Shown piece by piece: positions 13,079-26,037 of a stretch of DNA of 64,000 nucleotides. Source of the stretch: Atopsyche davidsoni (taxonomy: Eukaryota; Arthropoda; Insecta; Trichoptera; Hydrobiosidae); assembly GCA_022113835.1 (NCBI GenBank), contig JAILWY010000012.1:744001-808000 (forward strand), in the 5' to 3' direction. The first letter of the stretch is position 1, and every line of letters starts with the position of its first letter. Under the pieces are notes generated by a model, which saw nothing but the letters and a program-made list of their open reading frames with translations, was not told where the DNA came from and searched no databases. The position numbers and the translations under genes were made by a program.

Positions 13079-13740
13079 TGATAATGATTAAGAACATTTT
13101 TTTAAATATTGAAAATTGATTAAAGAAACTCTTAGAAAAATATATCAACGTGATTTGTGCGGGATACGAACCCACATCCCCTCGCTTACATGGCAGGTGC
13201 ATTACCAACTATGCTAACCAATCACTAGTACTAGACAAGAATTTTTAATAATCATATCCTATAAATGAAACAATGTTCTTATTATGCCTAATTAAATATT
13301 GTGTGACTTGCAATACTAGACTTTTAACACAAAGTACTGAGTGAAGCATTTTAAATCCAATCTGGATATTAGTCTATTTAATTATGTCAATACACATACT
13401 TGTTAAATTTAATTATTGGTTTTTGTGAAGACCATCTCACAGGAAGTACGATTTTACCTATACAGGTTTAATTGATTGATAATGATTAAGAACATTTTTT
13501 TAAATATTGAAAATTGATTAAAGAAACTCTTAGAAAAATATATCAACGTGATTTGTGCGGGATACGCACAAATCCCCGCAATATATCCCGCACAAATCAC
13601 GTTGATATATTTTTCTAAGAGTTTCTTTAATCAATTTTCAATATTTAAAAAAATGTTCTTAATCATTATCAATCAATTAAACCTGTATAGGTAAAATCGT
13701 ACTTCCTGTGAGATGGTCTTCACAAAAACCAATAATTAAA
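13079..13740. mobile_element. tRNA-derived palindromic retroelement, copy A2 (662 bp)
   Basis: Exact 12 bp target duplication TACAATATCCTT at 13067-13078 and 13741-13752. Order: D, antisense tRNA-like part (about 13150-13227), body, E, D, loop, inverted D, inverted E. Arms of 157 bp (13408-13564 and 13584-13740) form a near-perfect palindrome around a 19 nt loop. Same two ends as A1, A3 and A4, with a sequence variant of D starting TGATAATGATTAAG. Confidence 0.8.
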
Positions 13741-13844
13741 TACAATATCCTTCTTTCTCAATTAAGCAATGTTTGCTGTTTAAATAATCAAAAAACCATT
13801 ACGACGAATAAAAGTAAGATCGTATCTGATGAATATAAATGATA

Positions 13845-14165
13845 GTAAATAACGCAAAAGTAGATGCTATTAGCTTGTTAGCGTGTGTAGAGGGTTTTAC
13901 TTATTCATATGACACTAAAGCCTTCCACACTCTATGACACAACTGGCTACTAATTGGTAACTAGTCAATAGGTCTCTTAGCGTTATTTTCTTTAACTAAA
14001 CTATAATAAAACCCAACATAAAGGGAAGTTATTATCTTACTGCAGCCGATTTGTAGTTGTAGTGTGCAGTTTTCTTTTAGTTTTGCCTTTTATAGGTAAA
14101 TAACGCAGAGGAAGCTATTGGCCAGCAGCTCGTGTAGAGGGCTTTAGTGTTTCATTTGATGCTAA
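13845..14165. repeat. CGACACAAC foldback family, copy near 14.0 kb
   Basis: Two inverted-related parts: AAATAACGCAAAAGTAGATG and GTGTGTAGAGGGTTTTACTT at one end, AAATAACGCAGAGGAAGCTA and CGTGTAGAGGGCTTTAGTGT at the other, with CTATGACACAACTGGCTACT between. Confidence 0.45.
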
Positions 14166-14664
14166 CACCTAGTCCGTAGTTAGACATCCTGATAGATTTA
14201 TGTTTTCACTCTAAGAAAAACGAATCAATCACGGGAGTGATTTATAATCTTTGCTTCTCAATCCCAGAAATATATTCACGAAAGCGGCCCGAGGAGAAGC
14301 AGCCTTTATTCATTTATTCAGTTTACATTTATGTTATATAAAAAAGCAAGATACGCCCACGCAGTTCCATCTCCAGTCTCTCACGCAGCGGGGTTCCTCC
14401 AGGGAATTGAATATTAATCGAAATTTAATAAAAGAGTTGTAGTTTCTCGTTTTTTAATTAATTTCTGTTCGTTACCGCAGCGAGCGGCCGCGAGAACTCG
14501 ATACAAACATCAGAATTATTGAATATTATTACACCGAATGTAAACCTTTTGCATTCCGTGTAAAAACTACGCATTTATAGGCTTCCAGTAAACTAAAAGT
14601 GAACAAATATAATATGCAATGAAAAAACTGATCATCTTATATATTGTCAGACATAGATTATAGG

Positions 14665-14702
14665 ATGGTTACCAACCTCCTCTAAGGAGAGGCACCTAGA
14701 AA
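14665..14702 (+). repeat. LINE-tail-like repeat, short copy
   Basis: ACCAACCTCCTCTAAGGAGA then GGCACCTAGAAAAAA; the terminal part of the repeats at 10.85 and 26.3 kb. Confidence 0.4.
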
Positions 14703-16128
14703 AAAATATAACATGTTAGTTTTCCAAAGCACTGGGAATATGATTTCTGATGACAACAAGTATTTATCTACATTTATGCTTGTGAGTATTATATTAGATG
14801 TTAGTATTTGTTGCTTAAATATGGTGTATTACAAATTTAATTAACCTGTTGCTGATATACTCTTATGCCTTAAAATAATTATTACTCTTATATTTATACA
14901 TTTCAGCATAGATTTTATGATTTACTATACATAACATATAAGCCATTTGTATACCTGCTGATTTCAATCGATTTTCCGCACTTACTTGGCCTGTACAATA
15001 TTTAAACGGTTCATTTATTACCGTGACTCAATTACACTTTGCCTCGATCAAACAGCGTTTTATTGTTGTTTTATAACTGAACCGCAGCCGCGGAGGTGAG
15101 CCCGTCAACTTGCTCTGCTCTGACTCGTCGGATTAAGACCCGATGAAGTTGCGGATTTGCGGGAATCGTTTGCAGTTTCATTCGCTGCTTGCGACATTTA
15201 CGGCTCGCGAAGTAACTCGGGACTACTGTGAGAATAAAATTAATTACTGGTAAGCCGTATTGAGACATCGCCGCGGCAGAGAAATGGTCTCGTTTGTACG
15301 CGAGAAAGAGAAATAGGCAATACTAGTTTCACAACTGAAAAATTAAAGCCAAATCGATCAGACACTGCTGATATTGATCAGATGGCAACACTCGATTCTG
15401 ATTGAGTATGTCTTTATTTGACAAGAGTTTATTAAAAAATGGTGTGCTATAAAATTAATCTATGCATGACTGACTAGTTTTACGCATAAAAATATGGTCT
15501 GGAACCATTTACTTTTTTTAATAAATTTACTTCGACTGCTCTGTATGCACAGCTGCGTGCGTTCTTTACAACCAGAAAAGTGTATTATAAAAGTTTAAAA
15601 AAAGTACTATCGATAAATATCGAGATTTTTAAAAGTATACAACAGATAATAATAAATTATATGTGACTTTCAATTCCTCAAATAGGAATATTATCATTTA
15701 GATAAAAAAAACTCTGATTTATAAATATGATATAAATAAGGACACCATGTTTAAATGTCTGAACCACTCCGTTAATTAAAGGAATAATAACCAAATACTT
15801 AATATGATTATTTCTTGTTTTGCCGCTCCGTCCTCTACTTTGAATACTTCTTGATAAAAACGTCATCGATTTTATTCTCTTCAAAGCAATTCCGAGTTGA
15901 TGCGACGGTCGATATTAAGTTTGCAATAAAACGCAGATAAATTAAATTTTTACGCAAATGCAAATGAAAGATTAATAAACGAATAAACCCGCAGAGAAGC
16001 GATGTTAAAGATTATTATATTTTATATGAGAAAACAAATAAGTTTTCTTTTATGATGATATGCGTTCACAGTAAACCTGTATAGGGAAAAATTAGAATTG
16101 ATTAAATATTGATAGTGATTTTTTTTAC

Positions 16129-16174
16129 CTGTATTCTGGCTTCGGTGAGTCCTATTTTCATAGCAAGCTCCTCT
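16129..16174 (-). CDS. al: aristaless homeobox protein, coding exon 2 (46-nt homeodomain micro-exon)
   Basis: Too short for ORF calling but certain from homology and splice signals. On the minus strand the acceptor TTTTCAG (16181-16175) is followed by 46 nt encoding the last base of Arg31 and then EELAMKIGLTEARIQ, homeodomain positions 32-46. The donor is CAG|GTAAAA at 16129/16128. Joined to the preceding exon it completes the AGA codon; joined to the next it puts the intron between homeodomain positions 46 and 47, an intron site shared by many paired-class homeobox genes. The peptide is the Aristaless form (KIGLTEARIQ), not the ARX form. Confidence 0.95.
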
Positions 16175-19100
16175 CTGAAAATAAAATAAATACTAAATAA
16201 TATGTTTATGTTTGATAATTCCATATAAGCCATTAATTATGTACCTAATTATTTTTCCGTTATAACCGTTTTCAATTTGTGATGGCTTACATTAATTATT
16301 TTAGTTCAGTATATTACAGTTTTTTTAAATGTTATTTAGTGACAGCTTTTTCTTTCAAATAAAATCGATGTTAATATATAATTCAAACTTTTTGTGCATC
16401 TATTTGAAAAGTAATTTTTAACAAACTTTTAACAAACTTTTTAACAAAAATTTTTCAACTGTTTTATTTTAAAAGAAATGTTTTTCAATCCTGTTTATAT
16501 GCTAGTCTGAGAACACAGACTCACATAATAATAAAAATATGTTCATACATTAATCACTCAATACTGAGTTCGTTCATTCAGTGGGCGTTACTACAAGATA
16601 TCGATGACGTCACAAGGTCAGAGGACAGGGATACAATACCTTTAAGCCGATTTCTGCCATGAATAATCATTTTGGTATTTATACGCGGAAAATAAACAGA
16701 CCACATCACCAAAAAAAATGTATTCATTAAAAATATTTTTTTTGATAATTTTTATTAATTAAATTACAAGTAATTTCATTTACTTTATTTTTATATAGAA
16801 ATTATTTATATTATTATACTAAATACTTGGAAGTATTTTTCTACACTAAGTCCAGCTAAAATATAAATAAAATATTATTGTGATGCACGAATCACCTGTA
16901 TAGCGTTCATTATATCAGCGGGTGTAACTCCAAGGTGTTTATGACTTCACTAGGTCAGAAGATACGGGCACAGAGTTTGTGATCCGCTCTCCGCCAAGAA
17001 TAATCAGTAATAATACACGAGCCACCCTGTGAAGCGTCCATTCATTCGGCAGGTTAGAAAATTACTCTCGTGACGTCACCGGTTCGCAGGTCAGGTTTAC
17101 GTAATCTCTACAGCCCTATTGTGGGATACTCTAATCATTACCCGAGTACGGCAATTGCGGTGTGCTGAAGAACGCCGGAAAAATTAAAATTAATTTGCGA
17201 TTTTTTTTTTTATATATGAAGATTGTTTTATTAACAATTTGTGTTGACAAATGCATAAATCATCTTTGACCGAACTTCGATCGATCCGGACGGGGATTGT
17301 CTTCTAAACCTTTATGCTAAAAAGTCAAGTCAGGGTGTTAGTTGAATCGTTATATAAATATATTAATAATTTGAATTAACTATGTTTTTTTTTATGCTTG
17401 TATTGATTGATATTTACAAATAACTGTATGTTTGCGCTGTAGCGTACGTGTAAATATTGACACACCCCACAGTTAGATTGCAGCCGGGTTTTAATAAGCG
17501 ATATCTGATTTTACTACAGTTGAGACTAATTATTAATAAAATATCTGATTACAGTCTATATGAAATAACTTCCTCGTTTGATCCGCCACAACAAGAGCCC
17601 ATGTGATAAGTACCTGCGGCTACCTGGCCGGGCCTAATTACTGTACATTTCAGATTAATCGAGCAGATACATTCGAATCAAAAGTTAATGGGAAATTTAA
17701 GAATTTTCATAAATGATTTTGCAGTCCATTACCCAATCGTTAAACGCAAAGTGGAGCGGTTTAGAAACTGAGCATTTTAATTATGAAATCAAATTGACGA
17801 TTGCAAGCGGCTTAAGTGTGCGATCTTAATTATTGAAATTAAAACACAAGCGCAAATTGAGTTTCTATAATTGGAAAATAAAACCCTATTTTATTTATGT
17901 TTTTTTTTGTGTACTCGTTTTATTTTAAAATCTACCAATAAAAAATTCTGAGGTCTTCGTAAACTACCTCGGGATGAAATAAATATTATTTATTTATAAC
18001 TTCGCGATCTAAGCTGTCCTAACTTGATTTTGTAAAAGAAATTGGTGTTTGTAATTTATGAGATAAATTAAATATTTCAAAATATTTATTTTATATTAAA
18101 AAGACATCGATATGTATTTTACAGGGTTCAGCGTATTGATGTTTTGTTAAAGTGTACAAAGTTGAGGATTAAAACATCCAACGGAGTGAGGACCTTCATA
18201 TCACATTCTTCGCATAAAGCATTACGTACATCTAAATAATCGTTATATTATTTATTAAAGAAACTCTTTTAATCCTACACCATAAAAATAAATTGACAGT
18301 TAATTGGTTATTAATATGAATTGAAATTGCTTACAAAACACCACACGGAGTAACTAGTTACATATCTGCATCCATTCATCGTGGAAATATGCCAATCGCA
18401 TTGTTGCACGTACAACATAATAAGCCGACATTATCTTGGCAGAGGAATAAAATAATTTCAATAACCCACATTGTGTTACCTGTGAGTATCAAACTACCTA
18501 CCTGTTTGTATTTACAATCTAATAATATCGTAAATCGAATTCATAAATAAGTTACCTGCATACACTGATAAAGATACAGGTAATTCGAAATAATTTTATA
18601 TATTTCTTAATAATTTTAAACTCAAAATTTTCAATGAGATGTGTGGATAAAGGCCTCCTTTAAACGACGACATCACAGGTGAATAATATTTTTTCAAATT
18701 TTCAAATGAACTCTTGGGCGATACATCCCATTGTGTCGATTTAACCGGATACTAGCAAATGTCGCTGGTCAAATACACAGAACGAGTTTAGGAGTTAATA
18801 TTTTAACAATCCAGTAATTGCGTTACCAGCGAGGCGGTTATCGGCAAATTGAATTATTGGAATTATAGTTTGTGTCATAGCAAGCCGTCCGAGCCGGTGA
18901 GAAGAATTACCGTTGAAGCTTAAGGGCCCTGTTCTCGGCTGGCTCTGTTTGAGAAACAATCTTTAAAAATTAAGAAACGAGCCAAACAGGGATATAAAAT
19001 TCAGTTTAGGATAACTTTGTTATTAGTTAATATGTTGCATTTTAATTTGACGTTTAAAGAGTTTACTTCCTGGAAGTTTATAATTTGACACTAATGTATC

Positions 19101-20038
19101 TAAAATCAGTTTCGCAGAATAATATTTTTATCTTATATATAAACTGCTGTAATAGTGATTGCCAATTCACCGTAAAACTGTATTAGATAAAAAAATATGA
19201 CCGCTCGGTTTAATTTAATTTATTTATAAAATAAAATTGCTTTGTTTTAAAGTTTTTCTAATGTTGTTACCAAAAACTGAAAAAGATAATTTAAAGCCTT
19301 TTTCAAATATATTTATTTTTAGCAAAAATAACTTGAAAACTACAAATAATTGTTGATAATTTGGTAGATATGTTTAAAAAAGTACGACTACAGGTTTACT
19401 TGAATATATAATTCCGGATAATAATTTTTTTTTAAATAATTTACCAGACATATATTTAAAACTATAACGAAAAAAAAAACAATTCTTTTTAAATTGAATT
19501 TTAGACATTTCGCAAAATTTATGTATCGATAATTTTCAATAGAAAAGGTCCGATTCCCTGAAATTCGAGATCATTCCCCTTAGTATATAGAATTATGATT
19601 GATTGGAAGAATGATGGATACGTTAACCTCCAGGCTTGAAGTTGACTGAGCACGCACCAACAAACAAGATTCAGTAATGACTCATTAACGGAGAAGAACA
19701 GTCATCAAGCAAACACGAATAGCCAGATGGCTAGAAGATTACGAACCATTTCACAAGTAAGCGTTTTGGCCTTTCAAGAACATTGTCAGACTCTAAAGGC
19801 CATGAAATGCAGATGCGGTCACCGTAAAAATGATCGTCATCTTTTTGTGATTGAGCCTTTTAAATTTGGTTGTTTAAATACGGGATGTGCAAAACATGCA
19901 CAAACATTAAAATAAATGTTTTTCGTAAAGTATATTCTGATCAGTGCATTTTAATTATTATTGATATTTGAGTTACCGCATGAAAGTATTTTTTTTATGT
20001 TGCTGAGTTAAATAAAAATAATAGAGCTTAAAACACAC
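16175..20038 (-). other. al: al intron 1 (3.9 kb) inside homeodomain codon 31
   Basis: Donor AG|GTGTGT at 20039/20038 and acceptor CAG at 16175. AT-rich. It contains one copy of a short dispersed motif (GCCAGATGGCTAGAAGATTA, 19722-19741). No gene or complete mobile element is recognised. Confidence 0.9.
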
Positions 20039-20688
20039 CTCGTGAACACATCCGGATAATGTGTCCTTGAGAATGCCTTCTCCAGCTCCTCAAGCTGGAA
20101 ACTTGTGAAGGTGGTTCTGTATCTCCTCTGCTTCCTCTTCGGTGCAAACTCGTCCATCTCTCCATCGCTGTTGTTGTCTGAAGGGTTGCTGTGGGCGCTC
20201 CCGGGGGCGCCGGGTCTCTCGCCGGGGGAGTGCATCCCATGGTGGGCATCGGGAGGAGTGTGGATCCCGTGGTGGCTGTCACTCAACCCGTGTCGGGATT
20301 CGGACATCCCAGACTGCCCGTGCATGGAGTGCCTGACCTCGCCTTGTCCGTGAAGAGAATGCCTATTCTCAGATTGCCCATGCATAGAGTGCCTGTTTTC
20401 AGCGTGAATAGAGTGTCTGCTCTCAGACTGCCCGTGAATGGAGTGCCTGCTCTCGGGCTGGCCGTGTAAAGTGTGCTGCCGACTGTCCGCTTGTCCGTGC
20501 ATGGAGTGCCTGCTCTCCGAGTGCATGTGCATGCCGTGAATGGTTTCCGGAGCCCCCGGGGAGGAGTGCAGAGAGTGGCGGCTGTCCGAGGGGGAGTGGA
20601 GGGAGCGTCGTCCCTCTCCTGGCGACGACGCGGCTGGCGGAGGTCTCGGAGAAGCCTCTTCCGGTTTGGCCTCCTCGGAGATTCCCAT
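20039..20688 (-). CDS. al: aristaless homeobox protein, coding exon 1 (start codon, His-rich repeat, N-terminal half of homeodomain)
   Basis: First coding exon of a paired-class homeodomain transcription factor that binds TAAT-type DNA in the nucleus; in insects Aristaless patterns distal leg, antenna and wing. The ATG at 20688 is chosen because it opens with MGISEE, the known Aristaless N-terminus, in a good Kozak context (CCAACCATGG). Residues 31-153 are a histidine-rich tandem repeat with units like SRHSMHGQ. Residues 171-186 are acidic then basic ([14 protein letters not shown]). The homeodomain starts at residue 187 ([20 protein letters not shown]) and runs into the splice site after ACGAG, with donor GTGTGT at 20038-20033. 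The splice is phase 2, inside Arg31 of the homeodomain. Spliced length is 418 residues, close to fly Al. The frame stays open upstream to the acceptor at 20748, so a longer N-terminus cannot be excluded. Confidence 0.95.
20230..20598 (-). repeat. Coding tandem repeat, about 27 nt per unit (SRHSxHGQ)
   Basis: Residues 31-153 of Al hold about twelve degenerate units around R-H-S-[MIL]-H-G-Q-S-E-S, with 27 histidines by my count. Central units (residues 80-125) are nearly identical in protein and in DNA: the plus strand repeats a TGCCCGTG..ATGGAGTGCCTG motif. Outer units drift to HHGIHTPP and HHGMHSPG forms. This is the pattern of a slippage or unequal-exchange minisatellite inside a coding exon. 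Confidence 0.9.
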
Positions 20689-20747
20689 GGTTGGGGCAGA
20701 AATGGCGGACGGCTCTAGGTGACGCTGCTGCTCTTGAGACTGATAAT
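20689..20747 (-). other. al: 5' UTR part of the first al coding exon
   Basis: On the minus strand a good acceptor (polypyrimidine run then TTTTTTCAG, ending at 20748) precedes 59 nt before the ATG. The stretch has no stop in the coding frame and would read [20 protein letters not shown] after a split codon. I treat it as leader because MGISEE is the family start. The acceptor means a further 5' exon exists upstream. Confidence 0.7.
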
Positions 20748-23700
20748 CTGAAAAAAACAAACAAAATATATTGAAACTTCAGATTTATCAGTATTCAGAG
20801 ATAACGTAAAATGAACATCAACATGAATGATCAAAATCTAAAAAGAAAATACCTTACCAAACCTAACCAAAATTATAAATTTAAAACAAAAAATACACAC
20901 ATGGTTTAAAATAATAATAAGATTTCATGTTTAGATTACTGCTGTGTATTATGTAGCATGATATTTTCAAAAAAACTCATACCTCAACGAAATAAAAAAC
21001 TGCCGTTGTTTATTAGTAAAAGTCTTTGTTTGAAAAGATTTTTAAATTAGATTAATTGTGCATCCAAAAGCAGGCTTCCTGATTATTTTTTTCTTCAGAC
21101 TTTGCAAATTGATATAAAAGAGATTCGCGGGCATTGATAGTTCCCGCGGTGAATAATTAGCCGATTAAATCAAAGGATTCCTCATGCAAATATCAGCCGA
21201 GTGTGCATTACCCAGATACTATATCAAAATGGGATGAGCCCCACGCGAGAGTGAGTATACACCGCGCGAGATGCTTATCCGCTAGAGTAATTCACGGTTT
21301 ACTCCTTTTTAAATGATGATTTAAATAATGCAAATGGTCTTTCTCGAGCGGCTAATGACCGTCATCAGACCTGAAGTGAACAAATGGAAGTAACTCGGTG
21401 GAGAACTCGAAGCGTACTGTGGACTACATACTTACTTCCAGAGTCTCCTTAACTTTTTGCATCGTAGACGACTTGCTGATTTTTTTGTTTTCGTGAACTG
21501 TTTCCCAATATTAATAACCCAAAGTGATTAACACCAGGAGATTTGTATTTCATCAGTTATATATTATATAATATTCAGGTCACAAAAAATAATCATTGTG
21601 TTTTAATGATCTGCCTTAAGGGGTCTACTCGTGTGGACCTCCATTTATGGTACATGCATCTTTTGCTCATCAGTGTTTTCTGGTGACGTGAAAGATGCTG
21701 AAGTCGAAATCGACCCTTGGAGGTCTATAGTATGTTTAAAATATTTACTTAGTTATTTCAGCTGTTTAATAATACACATACTTGTAATTTGATATTTACT
21801 TATTTATTCAATGTGATTTTTTTATGTTCTGTTTACTAGGCATTTACGATTCGTATTTTTATTTATATCAAAAAATATTTGTACTTTGAAACGCATGTTT
21901 ACAGGTCACCTGCACTAAGAGCACAGAGTGTAAAATTAAATACACACGTCTCCTACATTTGAGGGCAAGTCAAGGAATTTTTTTTTATGCCTTCAGATAT
22001 TATTGTGTTAAACCAAAATGGATGCGGATGTCACTCGGAGTGACGGCAAATCGGAACAAGTAAATTGGTATATTAGTACAAAAGGCACAGGTACGTACAA
22101 ATTGCACACCTTTGGTGAGATAATTGCGTTTGGCGCGAAATTAGTAACGGTCCGCGGAGCGAACAGCTGACCGCCGCCATCTTGCCCGATCCCGCCGCAG
22201 TCTTCAAGCGGGACTTCTCGGATTTGAAAACCTTCATGTTTGATCTGACCGAGCAGTTTACACTGACCTATATAGATCATTCATATTGTTTGTAAAAAAA
22301 GGCTCTACTAAGCACTTTATTCAAATTTGTCATAAATTCGTCGTTTCAATGAGAATAATGCTCTTTTTGTAACGATTGCGAAATTTTTTTAAGGAAGAGA
22401 TTCTGACCTATCCCGCCGTGCATTTGCTGAGACCGTTTTGGGCTAGAGTAGGGCTGTTGGCTTGAAACGTGAGTGGTATATTTATAGCATATTTAAGTTT
22501 GTTGTTTAGCATACAAGAGCAGCTAAATTATTGAGTATAATATAATATCATTAAATACTAAAACCGTTTCCCTCGTGTTAGATAAGTTGCAATAACATTC
22601 AATAAGCGGTGTAATTTTAAATGCTAGCAACACCGAACCCTAAACGCCAGGCCTCTTAAATATGATTAAACACTCAATAATGATATTTATTATCTTAAGC
22701 GGTGGCTCGCCTGTCCCGGGGCTGCTCGTGTCGGCTGCTGCACGAGATCGTCGATTGCCGTCGGTTTTCTAGTGAACTCTTACACTCAATAGTGCCTCAC
22801 CGCTAATGTAAATATAAGAAAAGTAAAGGTCGACCTCAAGCCGGAGTCGGCTTTTTAATATGGTTCATAAATAAATGCAAAATAAGTATTATTCTAATTA
22901 TGAGCCGCAGCTTTGCAAACCGTTAGATATTTGAAGATGGGAAGATTCAAATATCTAAAAGTGAAAATAATCAAAAGGATTATTATAAAATTGTGGGTCG
23001 TATCAAATAGCTCGTCGCAAAAATAATCTACTGAAGGACAGGGTCGCAAAACATTTTTGGACGAAGTGCTTAACTTGGTTATTAGTTATTTTTATTTTTT
23101 TTTTAATTTTTGATGTTAATCCAGCGACGTTCCTTCAGTACCGGTACCGAAACGTTGCTGGAAGAACATCCGATAATTTCCAAGATCGCAGACTGCGGAG
23201 GGTCGCGGGTGTCCCCGGAGCGCCCGTTCGTGTCGGGGAAATGTTAAGCCGCCGTTTAACTTATAAACATTACAACGGGTACAAGACCGGCGCAGGAGCG
23301 GGTGTTTTACACGCCACGGCGTAATGGCCGTATGTAAATACCGCTGTAATGACTCCATGGACAGCTCTGCCGGCTGCGACCGCGCGTTGCGTCCCTCCAA
23401 TGTGAATATCCATTTCATTCTCGACTGGTTTAATTTGAAGTACTCAATTTTTTAGCAAATATGCTTGGATGAATTTTTGGAATAAGTGCTTTTGCTCGAT
23501 GGTGCGTTTACTAGAATTTTAATCCAATTTGCAAAAAATAGAACAGTGACAATATAATTGAATATTTTTAATAAATTATTAAAAAAAGTCTATCGTTGGA
23601 GATTATTAAATATAATTATGCAGTAAGCGTCTTCGCTTTTCAAGGTTTGTCAACTTTGAAAAGCAAAAACCTTCGCCTATGCATATATATCATAAAAACT

Positions 23701-25680
23701 GAGTACTTCAAATTAAATAATTATGAAATAGATACCTCACATTGCCGAAAAGAAAATTTACTACTTTTTTATTATTTAATATTGTTTTAATGCTGCTGCA
23801 AATATTGATTGTTTAAAATATATCGTATAATTTGCGGTTATCAAAAGGTTGCATGCCAGTGGTTTGCGGTCCTCCGACGTCTCCAAGGAATAAAAATAAT
23901 TAATACTTTGTAAATAGTATTTAAAATTACTGTTCAGGCATATTTAGATTATGGAAATATCTTTTGATTAAATTGGTTTTGTTTTGCTTGTATGGACCGC
24001 ACGCAGCTGTTACCCATGGTCACCTCACCCCATGTTTTACTGATTTTCTTAGGAAATATGATCTCTGGAGCGGTGCGGCTTACAAATTCAGCTCGCTGCA
24101 TTTTTTTGCATTAGCGCACTCGAATAATGAGACGACCGCTACATGCGCTCCCGTGCGAATAAATGCATAGCAAGTGGGGGTGATGATTCGGATAAAAACC
24201 CCCTGAAATAATGAAAAAAAAAAAAAACGGAGCGACTACACGATGATTATCTGATATCAGATAGGGGCGCATTGTTTCACTTGCGTACGGAACGATGCGT
24301 CGGAATTGCACCGGAGGTAAGCGATTCGCGGCGGGATGTGGACCTCTCGCTTGCTTCTCTCCCAGTCGATAGCGGTCCTCGGGAGATGCTAATTTTATGC
24401 AAATGAATTGGTTAAAGGGTTACTTATGTTTAAATGAGTAATTTTATGAGGTAGGCAAGTGCGCTTGGGAGAAATTTTTTAATCATATTCTAAGAAAGTA
24501 TTACCGGTGTAATAAAGTATGCCTTAAGCTTTGATGAAAAATTATCAGATAATTAGGTTATATATTGAAAGACAGATTGATCGGTGTGCATTACCTAAAA
24601 TACCTCGAATTTATTAAAAAAAGTCTCTATTATATTATATAAAATTACACATTATTTGTAATTGAAGCAAGCAAATTTTCGTCTGGATTTACTGTTTGTG
24701 CAATAAATTGTTTTCAATTTAATAAGAAGATAACTAATACTAGCGCCTAAGAAATTGTGAATGTATAATTTTGGTTTTACGGGACTTCCAGTTTTTAATG
24801 TAAAAGCAAATCAATTTTAAAAAATGCTTCGTGATTATTTCAGGTATTATTATAAATTATTGTTTGGATTTTTAATTCATGTCACGTTCGAACAACATGC
24901 ATGTTTTCGTGCAGTAAGGCAGATGTGACTCCTCGACTCCTTGACTCTTCGAGTCTTTGGCTCTCGGCTTCTGGCTTCCTGTAATAACATCATCAGCAGC
25001 GGTTCCTGGAAGGGGCCACGGGGGGCGGGCAACAATCACGCGACATTCCGACCACGTCATGACGTCGCGAACATTACAATTCATACACAAATTACGTACA
25101 ATATCTTACATTTCAAATATACAGAAATATCGATGTGTTGCTTGAATTACCTATTTTTAAATTTTAGATAAACAAAACAACAAATTATCTTCAATTTTTT
25201 TTGGGATAGAAGTGGAAATTGAAACCACACTAGATAAAAATGACAAGTCATAATAGCATGGAGTTGTAAGTTCGATTACTACCTGTATCGAATTCATTAC
25301 TCATCGTATCATCGTTTTCATTAACCTAAAAACATTGTTGATTTTTACCGCCGATTTTATTATACAATTTTTATGAATAACCTTCAGCCCAGAACAGCCC
25401 TTGAATGTGAAAAATTCCTCATTATTGGGAAAAATTCCTCATTATTCATAGTTGTTGTTTAATTAAACCAGGCCGCCGCAGTCGTACAAAGCATTTGTTT
25501 ACATCAGATAATGATAGCGGTTCTTGCAGCACTCAGATGCAATCCACGCCGCCTTTTTGTACGTGGAAATTAAATTAATCACGTATTAACCGCAATTATA
25601 TTATCTTCCACGTTTCAATTAGATAATGATTATTCTCGTACCGAGTGTAATGCAGGCAGACACGCATGCCGAGTAGCGTA

Positions 25681-25715
25681 CCGAGCCGAGTCGAGCCGAG
25701 CCGAGCCGAGCCGAG
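25681..25715 (+). repeat. CCGAG microsatellite
   Basis: Seven tandem pentamers, one with a T for C change. Confidence 0.9.
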
Positions 25716-25934
25716 TTGCCAGGCAAAAGAAACCTGTGGCCAATAAATACCGATGCAATATTCTCTTCTCTAAAAACTCACGGGGAATCTCGGAGATGGG
25801 GCGCGATTATTTTGAGAATAATTTCTTCGGTATGCTCTAACACCTATCGATTGATAAGCGATAGAAATTACATCTATGTTATGGATCAGTCAATCAGATG
25901 CGTATTTATTACCCATTACGGGCTTATTATATTT

Positions 25935-26037
25935 ACTAATATGATTAGGCACATTAGTTCATATATAGAATCTGTTCATATATAGAATTAGTTCATATAT
26001 AGAATTAGTTCATATATAGAAACCTAATCATATTAGT
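25935..26037. repeat. Minisatellite between 15 bp inverted repeats
   Basis: ACTAATATGATTAGG (25935-25949) and its perfect complement (26023-26037) enclose about four units of AGTTCATATATAGAATT. Confidence 0.85.

Larger units (their letters stand above)
1248..16128 (-). other. al: al intron 2 (14.9 kb) between homeodomain codons 46 and 47
   Basis: Bounded by donor GTAAAA (minus strand, 16128) and acceptor CTCCAG (1248). It carries two tRNA-derived palindromic elements (3480-4457, 13079-13740), one GCCAACC hairpin element near 11.85-12.02 kb, copies of the CGACACAAC family near 9.7 and 13.9-14.2 kb, a LINE-tail-like segment near 10.85 kb and a possible hAT end near 6.7 kb. Between these, 1250-3460, 4480-6650, 6740-9180 and 14200-16100 are mostly AT-rich unique-looking DNA with no recognisable gene. 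Confidence 0.9.

Noticed and set aside
3480..13740. CRISPR-like array from repeated D and tRNA-like blocks
   Set aside because: Units are few, inverted and of transposon character; the genome is eukaryotic.
20105..20722. Several plus-strand open frames opposite al coding exon 1
   Set aside because: They are produced by the 27-nt coding repeat, which stays open in more than one frame; no start context or homology.
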